6,900 nucleotides of DNA from Flavobacteriaceae bacterium (GTDB taxonomy: Bacteria > Bacteroidota > Bacteroidia > Flavobacteriales > Flavobacteriaceae), in contig VMCO01000111.1 of the NCBI GenBank assembly GCA_008081325.1, forward strand, positions 1 through 6,900, read 5' to 3'. The notes beneath the pieces are model-generated. The model worked only from the letters and a program-made list of their open reading frames with translations. It searched no databases and was not told the DNA's origin. Made by a program: the position numbers and the translations under genes. Positions 1 through 5,945 of this stretch are shown here, piece by piece. The number at the start of each line of letters is the position of its first letter. Position 1 is the first letter of the stretch.

Positions 1-713
1 TTGAGGAAGTAGGTTTTCCTATAAGTTATTATGATCAGTACGCAAACTCAATTGCTAAGCCAATATTTAACAAGGCTATTCCTGAAGGTTTAACTGCTGT
101 TGATGTAATCAATAACTATGTTAAGGCTGTAGGAGGAAAAGCAAATCTTGAATCTGTAAATACGCTAGTTATGAAAGCCAATGTCACAATTCCTGGAGCA
201 CCTTTTTCACCAGAAGCAACAATGAGACAAAAACTTCCAAACAAGTCATCTTTTAAAATGGAGGTAAATATGCAAGGGCAACAAATGACCTTGAGTAAGA
301 CAACATTTGACGGTGAAAGAGGTTATTCCGAAATGCAAGGCCAAAGAGTTGAATTTGATGAAAAACAGCTTGATGAAAGTAAAAAGGTTAAAGGAATTTT
401 TGAAGAACTTTACTTTAAAGCTGAAGAGCTAGAACTAGTTAGTATAAACTCTGTAAATTATCAAGATGCTTATAAAGTTAAAGTAACTGTTGATGGTAAA
501 GAATCTCACAGATATTACTCTGTTGAATCTGGACTACTATTGAGTACAGAAGACACTGATGATAATAACAATGTTGTGACGACAAATTATGGTGATTATC
601 AATCTGTTCAAAATATTATGTTTCCATTTTATATGGAATTACCAGCTCAAAAACTTGAGTTTAAGACAACTAGTGTTGAGATAAATAAGGAAATTAAAGA
701 TTCTAGTTTTTAA
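1..713 (+). CDS. C-terminal part of an M16 (insulinase-like) peptidase family protein, 5' partial
   Basis: The reading frame is open from the left edge (first full codon at base 3) to TAA at 711-713, so the gene starts outside the window. The visible 236 residues include a 'TAVDVINNYVKAVGGK' stretch, followed by a beta-rich region with alternating polar and hydrophobic residues that ends 'SVEINKEIKDSSF'. From memory, this matches the C-terminal extension found after the two M16 domains of Bacteroidota insulinase-like peptidases, where an 'INxYIxAIGGxxxL' segment opens a lipoprotein-carrier-like beta domain. The HxxEH zinc motif of active M16 subunits would lie upstream and cannot be checked here. 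Such proteins are normally exported and act in the periplasm or at the outer membrane. The 3' end overlaps the convergent transporter gene by 11 bp. An internal ATG at 171 is not a credible start because the domain begins before it. The family call is fairly good; the catalytic status is unknown. Confidence 0.72.
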   Translation, partial: EEVGFPISYYDQYANSIAKPIFNKAIPEGLTAVDVINNYVKAVGGKANLESVNTLVMKANVTIPGAPFSPEATMRQKLPNKSSFKMEVNMQGQQMTLSKTTFDGERGYSEMQGQRVEFDEKQLDESKKVKGIFEELYFKAEELELVSINSVNYQDAYKVKVTVDGKESHRYYSVESGLLLSTEDTDDNNNVVTTNYGDYQSVQNIMFPFYMELPAQKLEFKTTSVEINKEIKDSSF

Positions 714-730
714 TCTTTGATTTTTTATTT
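696..730 (+). terminator. Possible weak intrinsic terminator between convergent genes
   Basis: AAAGATT (696-702) and AATCTTT (712-718) form a perfect 7-bp inverted repeat with a 9-nt loop. On the plus strand it is followed by a T-rich run (719-730). It covers the stop codons of both the M16-like gene and the convergent EamA gene, which overlap by 11 bp. The stem is almost all A/T, so termination would be weak. This is inference from structure and position only. Confidence 0.35.
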
Positions 731-1581
731 GTTAGTATAACACCAAATACTATTATAAATGTTGCTATTAATTGATAGATGGAGAATTTTTCTCCATCTA
801 CAATTCCCCAAAAAATAGAAACAATCAGCATTGAATAAGTAACTGAAGAAGCAAATACGGGGCTTGAAATTTTAATAAGTTTATTGAAAATAATTTTAGC
901 TAAGGCAGTTCCGAATAATGCCAATATAAAAACATAAAATATCGAGATCTTCACCTCTTCTTTTTCTAGACTATAGAAATCAAAATCTGAAAAAAGAAAT
1001 ACTAAAACTGCAGGAATTATAATTGCTGTAAAATGACCCACTGTTATCGTTAATGCTGAGAGATGCTGAAGATATTTTTTTATAATATTCACGTTTAATG
1101 CATATAAAAAAGAGCATAGAATTACTAATCCTGCATAATTATAATTTTGATCCGGATTTAACTGTAAACCAGATGATATCAGCAAATAGGTTCCAAAAAA
1201 ACCTAAAAGTACTCCGACTATTTGCCTTTTGGTAGATTGAATTTTAAAAATAATCATTCCAAGAATCAAGGTGTTTAGGGGAACTATAGAATTAATTATT
1301 GAAGCCACAGAACTATCAATTTCTTTTTCAGCGAATGCAAATAAAAATGCAGGGAAGAAACTTCCCAAAAATGCAGAAAGTGTAATCCATTTCCATTCAT
1401 TTTTTTTAATTGTAAAGATTTTCTTCCAAGCAATAAAAAAAATAAAAACAGAAGAAAATATAATTCTTATAGATCCTAGTTGAGATGCCTCTAACCCAAT
1501 TAGAGCTTTTTTAATTAATATAAAGGAACTTCCCCAAATCAGAGATAGAGCGATTAAATAAAACCACTTGTTAAATTTCAT
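703..1581 (-). CDS. EamA-domain (drug/metabolite transporter superfamily) permease
   Basis: The product is a 292-residue polytopic inner-membrane protein with about ten hydrophobic segments, the usual length and topology of two tandem EamA repeats (roughly residues 5-135 and 150-285). Family signs are 'LIWGSSFILIKKAL' in the first segment, a proline-containing 'INSIVPLNTLILG' near the end of repeat one, and a Lys-rich cytoplasmic tail ('NKKSKIKN'). DMT-superfamily members export or exchange small metabolites such as amino acids or nucleotides, and the substrate cannot be read from sequence. I chose ATG at 1581 over a TTG at 1593. The ATG gives the common 4-bp ATGA overlap with the gldD stop, which implies translational coupling, while the TTG would extend the overlap to 16 bp. 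The gene is the last member of the mutY-ssb-gldD unit, and its 3' end overlaps the convergent M16-like gene. Confidence 0.85.
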   Translation of the reverse strand: MKFNKWFYLIALSLIWGSSFILIKKALIGLEASQLGSIRIIFSSVFIFFIAWKKIFTIKKNEWKWITLSAFLGSFFPAFLFAFAEKEIDSSVASIINSIVPLNTLILGMIIFKIQSTKRQIVGVLLGFFGTYLLISSGLQLNPDQNYNYAGLVILCSFLYALNVNIIKKYLQHLSALTITVGHFTAIIIPAVLVFLFSDFDFYSLEKEEVKISIFYVFILALFGTALAKIIFNKLIKISSPVFASSVTYSMLIVSIFWGIVDGEKFSIYQLIATFIIVFGVILTNKKSKIKN

Positions 1582-2153
1582 TTTAATTTCCAATTTATGG
1601 ATTCAAATAAAACTAAAATATCATTTTTAATATATTGAATAGAAGGGTAAATTGAGTCGTATTTTGATTTATATTTTAGGTTGACTGATCCGCTAATAAA
1701 ACTCGAAATACTATCGGTTAAATAAAATTGAATAGGTGATGCTACATCTCCTTTAATTTCATAAAGCTTTCCGAATATTTTTTTGTTAGTATTATCATAT
1801 TCTCTTAAAACTACTCCATTTGACTTTTTAGTATGAGTATCCAAAATCAGAGAAAAATCTAGAAATTTATCCTCTAATTTATTGTTTTGATTTATTTCAT
1901 AATATGATAAATTTAGAGATAGATTTAAATCTGTATAGTCAAAAATAAATTGATCATCATTAGCCTGATCTAATTTGACAGAACTGGAATTATAATAGAA
2001 TTTGAACGGAGTATTTTTTTTATTGTAAGGTGAATAGCTTGGTTCTTTAAACTCTATTCTCAGAAAACCATTTTGCTTTGGTAAATCAGATTCCACACAA
2101 GAAAAAAATAAAACAAGGAGAAATATTAAAGTAAGTATTTTACCCATTTTCAT
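1578..2153 (-). CDS. gldD: Gliding motility lipoprotein GldD
   Basis: The 191-residue product begins with a type II signal peptide: a short basic N-terminus, a hydrophobic core (about residues 6-17) and 'LFFSC', with Cys19 as the likely lipidated residue. The -3 position is Phe rather than Leu/Val/Ala, a relaxed lipobox of a kind seen in Bacteroidota. The segment after the Cys, 'LPKQNGFLRIEFKEPSY', resembles the conserved start of mature GldD, and the length fits the family. GldD is required for gliding and type 9 secretion in Flavobacterium johnsoniae; its exact role is unresolved. The position after ssb and mutY is the usual GldD context, but the normal neighbour gldE is missing. A second ATG at 2147 is an alternative start two codons in. 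The gene overlaps the downstream transporter gene by ATGA. Confidence 0.85.
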   Translation of the reverse strand: MKMGKILTLIFLLVLFFSCVESDLPKQNGFLRIEFKEPSYSPYNKKNTPFKFYYNSSSVKLDQANDDQFIFDYTDLNLSLNLSYYEINQNNKLEDKFLDFSLILDTHTKKSNGVVLREYDNTNKKIFGKLYEIKGDVASPIQFYLTDSISSFISGSVNLKYKSKYDSIYPSIQYIKNDILVLFESINWKLK

Positions 2154-2182
2154 GTAAATTCTATGCCCAAGAAAATTAAAGT

Positions 2183-2620
2183 TTAAAATGGCAGATCATC
2201 AGTTTCTTCAACAGGATCAGCAGGGCTTTCTACTTTCTTTTCGGAAACGGATGAAGAACTATCAGTTTGAGTAGGAATTTCATTTTTGTTAGACAGAAAA
2301 GTAAACTCAGTACAATTAATTTCTGTAGAATATCTGTCATTTCCTTTATCGTCTTGCCATTTTCTAGTCTTAATTCTTCCCTCAATGTATACTTTATCAC
2401 CCTTTGACAAATATTTTTCACAAATCTCAGCTGCTTTGTTTCTAAGAACTACATTGTGCCACTCTGTATTAGAAACTCGTTCATTAGTTTGCTTATTCAT
2501 ATAAGTTTCATTTGTGGCTAAAGGAAACCTACCAACGCATCCGCCATCTTCAAATCTGTGAATTTTTACCTCATCTCCTAAGTGTCCTATTAACATGACT
2601 TTATTAAGTGTTCCTGACAT
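2183..2620 (-). CDS. ssb: Single-stranded DNA-binding protein
   Basis: The 145-residue protein has a bacterial SSB OB-fold at about residues 4-110, a short polar linker rich in Ser/Thr/Glu/Pro (about 112-138), and the acidic tip 'DDLPF' used to recruit repair and replication partners. Diagnostic stretches are 'LNKVMLIGHLG', 'TEWHNVVLRNKAAEICEKYLSKG' and 'VYIEGRIKTRKWQD'. Trp54 and Trp88 fall at the same numbers as the ssDNA-stacking tryptophans of E. coli SSB, and Tyr40 stands where E. coli has Trp40. It coats ssDNA during replication, recombination and repair. The ATG lies 33 bp after mutY and gldD follows 29 bp later, so co-transcription is likely. The region ahead of the start (2621-2640) is very A-rich on the coding strand, with no Shine-Dalgarno sequence, as expected for Bacteroidota. 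Confidence 0.97.
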   Translation of the reverse strand: MSGTLNKVMLIGHLGDEVKIHRFEDGGCVGRFPLATNETYMNKQTNERVSNTEWHNVVLRNKAAEICEKYLSKGDKVYIEGRIKTRKWQDDKGNDRYSTEINCTEFTFLSNKNEIPTQTDSSSSVSEKKVESPADPVEETDDLPF

Positions 2621-2653
2621 AGTTTTTATTTTTTTCTAATTTACTATTTTAAC

Positions 2654-3697
2654 TTAAGATAGACCTAATTTATATTTATATTTTTCGATAAACTTGTGCA
2701 TTAATTTAGACATTGGATAGTCCTTAAAAGACGAAACATATACACCTCTATTGTGTTTCATTTTATCTTCAAATAACCAAAATTTAGATTTAATATTAAT
2801 ATGAGATAATTTGTGATTAATATATTCAGAATCAACAGGTTCTAATCTTAAATTTTCAACATGAAATTTTTCAGAAAAGAATTTGATAACATCTTTTTTG
2901 TTTTTTTTAGATTCTGAAATAAAAACTGGAAACTGGTACATATTTTTCCAAATTCCCTCGTTTATTTGTTCAATTAGAAATTGACTTTTATTCTTTACAA
3001 CTAAGTAATTAAAGTGCATTGATTTAACCTGATTTTTTGTGCTTTTAACCGGGTAATTACCTACTGAGTCATTTTTAAAAGCATTACAAACTTTTGAAAG
3101 AACGCATGAAGAACAAAGTGGATTTACAGGTTTGCATATGATCGACCCAAAATCCATCAACGCTTGATTATAATCTCCAAATCTTTTATTTGGCATTATT
3201 TCATAAGCCTTTTCTTTAAAAACTTTACGCGAATTATTTAAATCGATTGGGTTTTTAATTTCAAAAACTCTTGAAATAATTCGAAATACGTTTCCGTCCA
3301 AAACTGGTCGGGCTTTTTCAAAACATATAGACGAAATTGCGCTTGCAGTGTAATCCCCTATTCCCTTTAGTTTAATGAGCTCATCGTATGTTTCTGGAAA
3401 TTGAGAGTTTAATTCATTAAAAATATGTTTTGCAGTAAAATGTAAATTTCTAGCTCTAGAATAATAGCCTAAACCTTGCCACAATAATAAAACCTCTTTT
3501 TCATCTGAATTTGCTAATGTCTTTAAATCAGGGAATTTAGAGATAAATCTATTGTAATAATAAATTCCCTGTTCCATTCTTGTCTGTTGTAAAATTATTT
3601 CAGAAACCCAGATATTATAAGGATTTTTAGTATTTCTCCATGGTAAATCTCTTTTGTTTTTATCATACCATTTTAAAATTAACTTATTGAGGTCCAT
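2654..3697 (-). CDS. mutY: A/G-specific adenine DNA glycosylase MutY
   Basis: The 347-residue enzyme removes adenine mispaired with 8-oxoguanine. Its HhH-GPD domain (about 1-210) carries catalytic Glu33 in 'SEIILQQTR', the helix-hairpin-helix 'LKGIGDYTASAI' (109-121) with Tyr116, and catalytic Asp134 in 'VLDGNVFRI'. The [4Fe-4S] cluster ligands are Cys188, Cys195, Cys198 and Cys204, with the exact C-x6-C-x2-C-x5-C spacing. The C-terminal NUDIX-like domain (about 225-345) recognises 8-oxoG. It includes 'HKLSHINI' (295-302), corresponding to the FSH loop, with Leu in place of Phe and the Ser-His pair kept (Ser298, His299). It heads the minus-strand unit mutY-ssb-gldD-eamA and is divergent from the HU gene across 132 bp. 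Length and domain order are normal, and no defect is seen. Confidence 0.97.
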   Translation of the reverse strand: MDLNKLILKWYDKNKRDLPWRNTKNPYNIWVSEIILQQTRMEQGIYYYNRFISKFPDLKTLANSDEKEVLLLWQGLGYYSRARNLHFTAKHIFNELNSQFPETYDELIKLKGIGDYTASAISSICFEKARPVLDGNVFRIISRVFEIKNPIDLNNSRKVFKEKAYEIMPNKRFGDYNQALMDFGSIICKPVNPLCSSCVLSKVCNAFKNDSVGNYPVKSTKNQVKSMHFNYLVVKNKSQFLIEQINEGIWKNMYQFPVFISESKKNKKDVIKFFSEKFHVENLRLEPVDSEYINHKLSHINIKSKFWLFEDKMKHNRGVYVSSFKDYPMSKLMHKFIEKYKYKLGLS

Positions 3698-3781
3698 CGA
3701 GATAATTAAGGATAGTAAAGTTAATCTATAGATGTAATAAATTAAATTTTAAAGCAATTAAATATTGAAGTAAAAAATACA

Positions 3782-3789
3782 TATATTTG
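3782..3789 (+). promoter_or_regulatory. Bacteroidota -7 promoter element for the HU gene
   Basis: TATATTTG is an exact match to the TAnnTTTG -7 consensus of the Bacteroidota primary sigma factor. It lies 40 bp before the HU ATG, which predicts a leader of about 30-35 nt. A TTG at 3765-3767 could be the -33 element, but its 14-bp spacing is shorter than the usual roughly 19 bp, so only the -7 element is convincing. Confidence 0.6.
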
Positions 3790-3829
3790 CAGGCATTGTT
3801 GAATTATTAATGATAAAACAAATTGATTT

Positions 3830-4120
3830 ATGACAAAGGCTGAGATTGTAGCAAATATTTCTGAAAAACTAGGAATTGAAAAAGTTGATGTACAACTAAC
3901 GGTTGAATCACTTATGAAAGAAATTATTAATTCATTAGAAAGTGGTGAGAACGTATACTTAAGAGGTTTTGGAAGCTTTATAGTAAAGAAAAGAGCCGAA
4001 AAAACAGCTAGAAACATAAAAAAGAACACAACTATTAAAATACCTGCTCACAATATACCAGCTTTTAAACCATCAAAATTTTTTGTTGATGGTGTGAAAA
4101 CGAAATTAAAAATTAACTAA
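3830..4120 (+). CDS. HU/IHF-family nucleoid DNA-binding protein
   Basis: The 96-residue protein has the HU fold: the N-terminal helical dimerisation part ('MTKAEIVANISEKLGIEK', about 1-40), the signature 'NVYLRGFGSFIVKKRAEKTARN' (41-62), the DNA-embracing beta arm (about 55-76) and a C-terminal helix beginning 'FKPSKFF'. HU dimers bend and compact DNA. The arm reads 'ARNIKKNTTIKIPAHN'. The RNP tip of classical HU, whose proline intercalates between base pairs, is RNI here, a form I recall as common in this Bacteroidota subgroup. A TAnnTTTG promoter element lies 40 bp upstream, and a 30-residue basic ORF follows after only 10 bp, suggesting a shared transcript. The minus-strand 95-residue ORF in the same place is a shadow. 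Confidence 0.95.
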   Translation: MTKAEIVANISEKLGIEKVDVQLTVESLMKEIINSLESGENVYLRGFGSFIVKKRAEKTARNIKKNTTIKIPAHNIPAFKPSKFFVDGVKTKLKIN

Positions 4121-4130
4121 AATATAATTT

Positions 4131-4223
4131 ATGCCTAGCGGAAAAAAACGTAAAAGACATAAAGTAGCTACTCATAAGAGAAAAAAGAGACGTAGAGCTA
4201 ATCGTCACAAGAAGAAGGATTAA
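4131..4223 (+). CDS. Tiny, extremely basic conserved protein (30 residues), probable RNA- or ribosome-associated
   Basis: ATG at 4131 to TAA at 4221-4223 encodes 30 residues starting 'MPSGKKRKRHKVATHKRK'. By count there are 10 Lys, 7 Arg and 3 His against a single acidic residue, the C-terminal Asp. Despite the AT-rich surroundings there is no hydrophobic run. The composition is that of the rRNA-binding tails of small ribosomal proteins. It starts 10 bp after the HU stop in an A-rich context, so co-translation from the HU transcript is likely, and rng follows. I recall near-identical unnamed short ORFs beginning MPSGKKRKRHK in flavobacteria, which supports a real gene; I cannot check this here. 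It is not bTHX, which begins differently. It might correspond to bL38, a small protein reported from the F. johnsoniae ribosome, but I do not remember that sequence and do not assign the name. Confidence 0.82.
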   Translation: MPSGKKRKRHKVATHKRKKRRRANRHKKKD

Positions 4224-4350
4224 TCCATAATCAATCTTCTTAACTATCATTAATATCAACTTAAGTTCTTTGAAATATATTCATTAGCGCGTTGTAATAA
4301 TTGCTTTTACAACAGATGAATAACTGTAGTTTATATATTAATCAGCATTA
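4224..4350 (+). promoter_or_regulatory. 127-nt leader of rng with a hairpin and a possible boxA-like or -33 motif
   Basis: No gene is seen in this interval. It contains a perfect 7-bp inverted repeat, GTTGTAA (4291-4297) and TTACAAC (4307-4313), with a 9-nt loop. Upstream, GTTCTTTGAAATAT (4265-4278) resembles the boxA-like element I recall before Bacteroidota rRNA genes. Its TTTG (4269-4272) could instead be a -33 promoter box, with a poor -7 match around 4295-4303. No exact TAnnTTTG was found. RNase E controls its own mRNA through leader structure in E. coli, so a regulatory role is plausible but is inference only. Confidence 0.4.
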
Positions 4351-4368
4351 ATGCAAAAAAATGATAAA

Positions 4369-5910
4369 ATGAACAAAGAATTGCTTATTCGTTCAAGTTC
4401 AAACAATGTTGATTTTGCCTTACTTAAAGACGGAAAACTTATTGAATTTCATAAAGACAATGACAATACAAAATTTTTAGTTGGTGATATATATCTTGCT
4501 AAGATTAGAAAAACAATGCCAGCTTTAAATGCTGCATTTGTTAATGTAGGATATAAAAAAGATGCTTTTTTACACTATCATGACTTAGGTCCAAAAGTTT
4601 CTACTCTTCAAAAATTTATAAAGGGTGTTAGCTCTGGAAAAATTAAAAATTTCTCTTTAAATAACTATAAATTTGAAGAAGAAATAGATAAAAATGGTGC
4701 TATTTCAGATGTACTTAGCCCTAATCAGTCTGTTCTGATTCAAATTGTTAAAGAACCTATCTCTACTAAGGGGCCAAGAGTTACTTCTGAGTTATCAATA
4801 GCCGGAAGATTTTTAGTTCTTGTACCGTTTTCAAATAGAATTTCTATATCTCAAAAAATTGAAGATCAAAAAGAAAAAGATAGATTAAAGAGACTAGTAA
4901 AAAGTATTACACCAAAGGGATTTGGTGTTATTGTTAGAACCGTTGCAAAAGGCAAAAAAGTTGCTGAACTTGACAGAGATCTACAGAATCTTTATGGTAG
5001 ATGGATTGCAATGTGTAAAAAAATTAGGAATGCAAATATCCCTAGTAAAGTGATGGATGAAATGAATATTTCATCTAAAATTCTTAGAGATTTATTTGAT
5101 GAAAAATTTAAATCAATCCTAGTTAATGATGAAGCATTACACATTCAGATTAAAGATTATGTAGAAAAAATTGCACCTAAAAAGGAGTCAATTGTAAAAT
5201 TATACAATTCAAAAATTCCAATTTTTGAAAAATTTGGAATTGAAAGACAAATTAAAACTTCATTTGGTAAAAACGTCTCAATGACAAAAGGATCTTATTT
5301 AGTTATTGAGCATACCGAAGCTTTACATGTCATTGATGTTAATAGTGGGAATAGATCATCCTCGGCTAAGAACCAAGAAGAATCTGCACTAGAAGTCAAT
5401 TTAATAGCTGCCACTGAAATAGCAAGACAACTTCGTCTACGAGATATGGGTGGTATTATTGTAGTTGACTTTATTGATCAGAATAAAGCCGATAACAGGA
5501 AAAAACTATTTAACCACTTAAAGACAGAGATGAAAGAGGACAGAGCTAAACACAAAATTCTTCCTCCAAGTAAATTTGGATTAATCCAAATAACAAGACA
5601 AAGAGTAAGACCTGAAATGAATATTAAAACTAGGGAACAAAATCCTAGTAATGGTCATGTCAATGAAGTTGAAGCTCCTATTGTGTTAATTGATAAGATA
5701 TCTGAAGATATTGACAGGCTAGTTAATAAAGGCGAAACTAATATTAATTTAAATATTCATCCCTTTATTGCTGCTTATCTTGAAAAAGGATATCCATCGG
5801 TAAGACTCAAGTGGTATTTTAAATACAAAAAATGGATTAAAATAATTCCTAGAGATGCTTACAAATATCTTGAATACCATTTTTTAAACGATAATGGTAA
5901 AATTATTTAA
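4369..5910 (+). CDS. rng: Ribonuclease E/G family endoribonuclease (RNase G type)
   Basis: The 513-residue product is close to E. coli RNase G in length and lacks the long C-terminal degradosome scaffold of RNase E. Numbered from ATG 4369, it has an S1-like RNA-binding domain (about 33-125, with 'NAAFVNVGYKKDAFLH'), a 5'-sensor segment 'GFGVIVRTVAKG' with Arg190 and Thr191, and the catalytic Mg-binding aspartates Asp323 ('VIDVNSGN') and Asp367 ('IIVVDFID'). The family cuts single-stranded AU-rich RNA and matures the 16S rRNA 5' end. The Zn-link CPxC motif expected near 422-436 is absent ('TREQNPSNGHVNE'). I prefer ATG 4369 because related proteins begin MNKELIIRS and an A-rich stretch precedes it; ATG 4351 would add six residues. 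The gene follows HU and the basic mini-protein after a 127-nt leader and ends in a strong terminator that begins at its stop codon. Confidence 0.94.
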   Translation: MNKELLIRSSSNNVDFALLKDGKLIEFHKDNDNTKFLVGDIYLAKIRKTMPALNAAFVNVGYKKDAFLHYHDLGPKVSTLQKFIKGVSSGKIKNFSLNNYKFEEEIDKNGAISDVLSPNQSVLIQIVKEPISTKGPRVTSELSIAGRFLVLVPFSNRISISQKIEDQKEKDRLKRLVKSITPKGFGVIVRTVAKGKKVAELDRDLQNLYGRWIAMCKKIRNANIPSKVMDEMNISSKILRDLFDEKFKSILVNDEALHIQIKDYVEKIAPKKESIVKLYNSKIPIFEKFGIERQIKTSFGKNVSMTKGSYLVIEHTEALHVIDVNSGNRSSSAKNQEESALEVNLIAATEIARQLRLRDMGGIIVVDFIDQNKADNRKKLFNHLKTEMKEDRAKHKILPPSKFGLIQITRQRVRPEMNIKTREQNPSNGHVNEVEAPIVLIDKISEDIDRLVNKGETNINLNIHPFIAAYLEKGYPSVRLKWYFKYKKWIKIIPRDAYKYLEYHFLNDNGKII

Positions 5911-5944
5911 AAAAAAACCCTATCAATTGATAGGGTTTTTTTTT
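5909..5944. terminator. Bidirectional intrinsic terminator, perfect 36-bp palindrome
   Basis: Nine A residues (5909-5917), the 18-bp perfect palindrome CCCTATCAATTGATAGGG (5918-5935) and nine T residues (5936-5944) make a fully symmetric structure. Either strand therefore gives a hairpin (7-bp core stem, AATT loop) followed by a U9 tract. It lies between convergent genes: the rng stop (5908-5910) overlaps its left edge and the xth stop (5946-5948) starts 2 bp beyond its right edge. Confidence 0.93.
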
Positions 5945-5945
5945 G

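Noticed and set aside
1271..1483. 70-residue plus-strand ORF
   Set aside because: It lies wholly inside the EamA transporter gene on the opposite strand and has no recognisable domain; it is a shadow.
1581..1593. TTG start at 1593 for the EamA gene
   Set aside because: ATG at 1581 gives the standard ATGA overlap with gldD and a normal N-terminus.
2230..2504. Two ORFs of 63 (minus) and 72 (plus) residues
   Set aside because: Both are alternative frames of ssb, which is an unambiguous full-length gene.
3716..3723. Possible mutY promoter -7 box (TAACTTTA on the minus strand)
   Set aside because: It misses the final G of TAnnTTTG, would leave only about a 12-nt leader, and has no TTG at a suitable -33 distance.
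3742..4029. 95-residue minus-strand ORF rich in Phe and Ser
   Set aside because: It is antisense to the HU gene. The hydrophobic look comes from reverse complements of Lys/Glu codons.
4212..4241. Hairpin AAGAAG-g-ATT / AAT-CTTCTT after the basic mini-gene, with the overlapping palindrome GGATTAATCC, as a terminator
   Set aside because: The stem is bulged and weak and no T-tract follows, so it is not supported as an intrinsic terminator.
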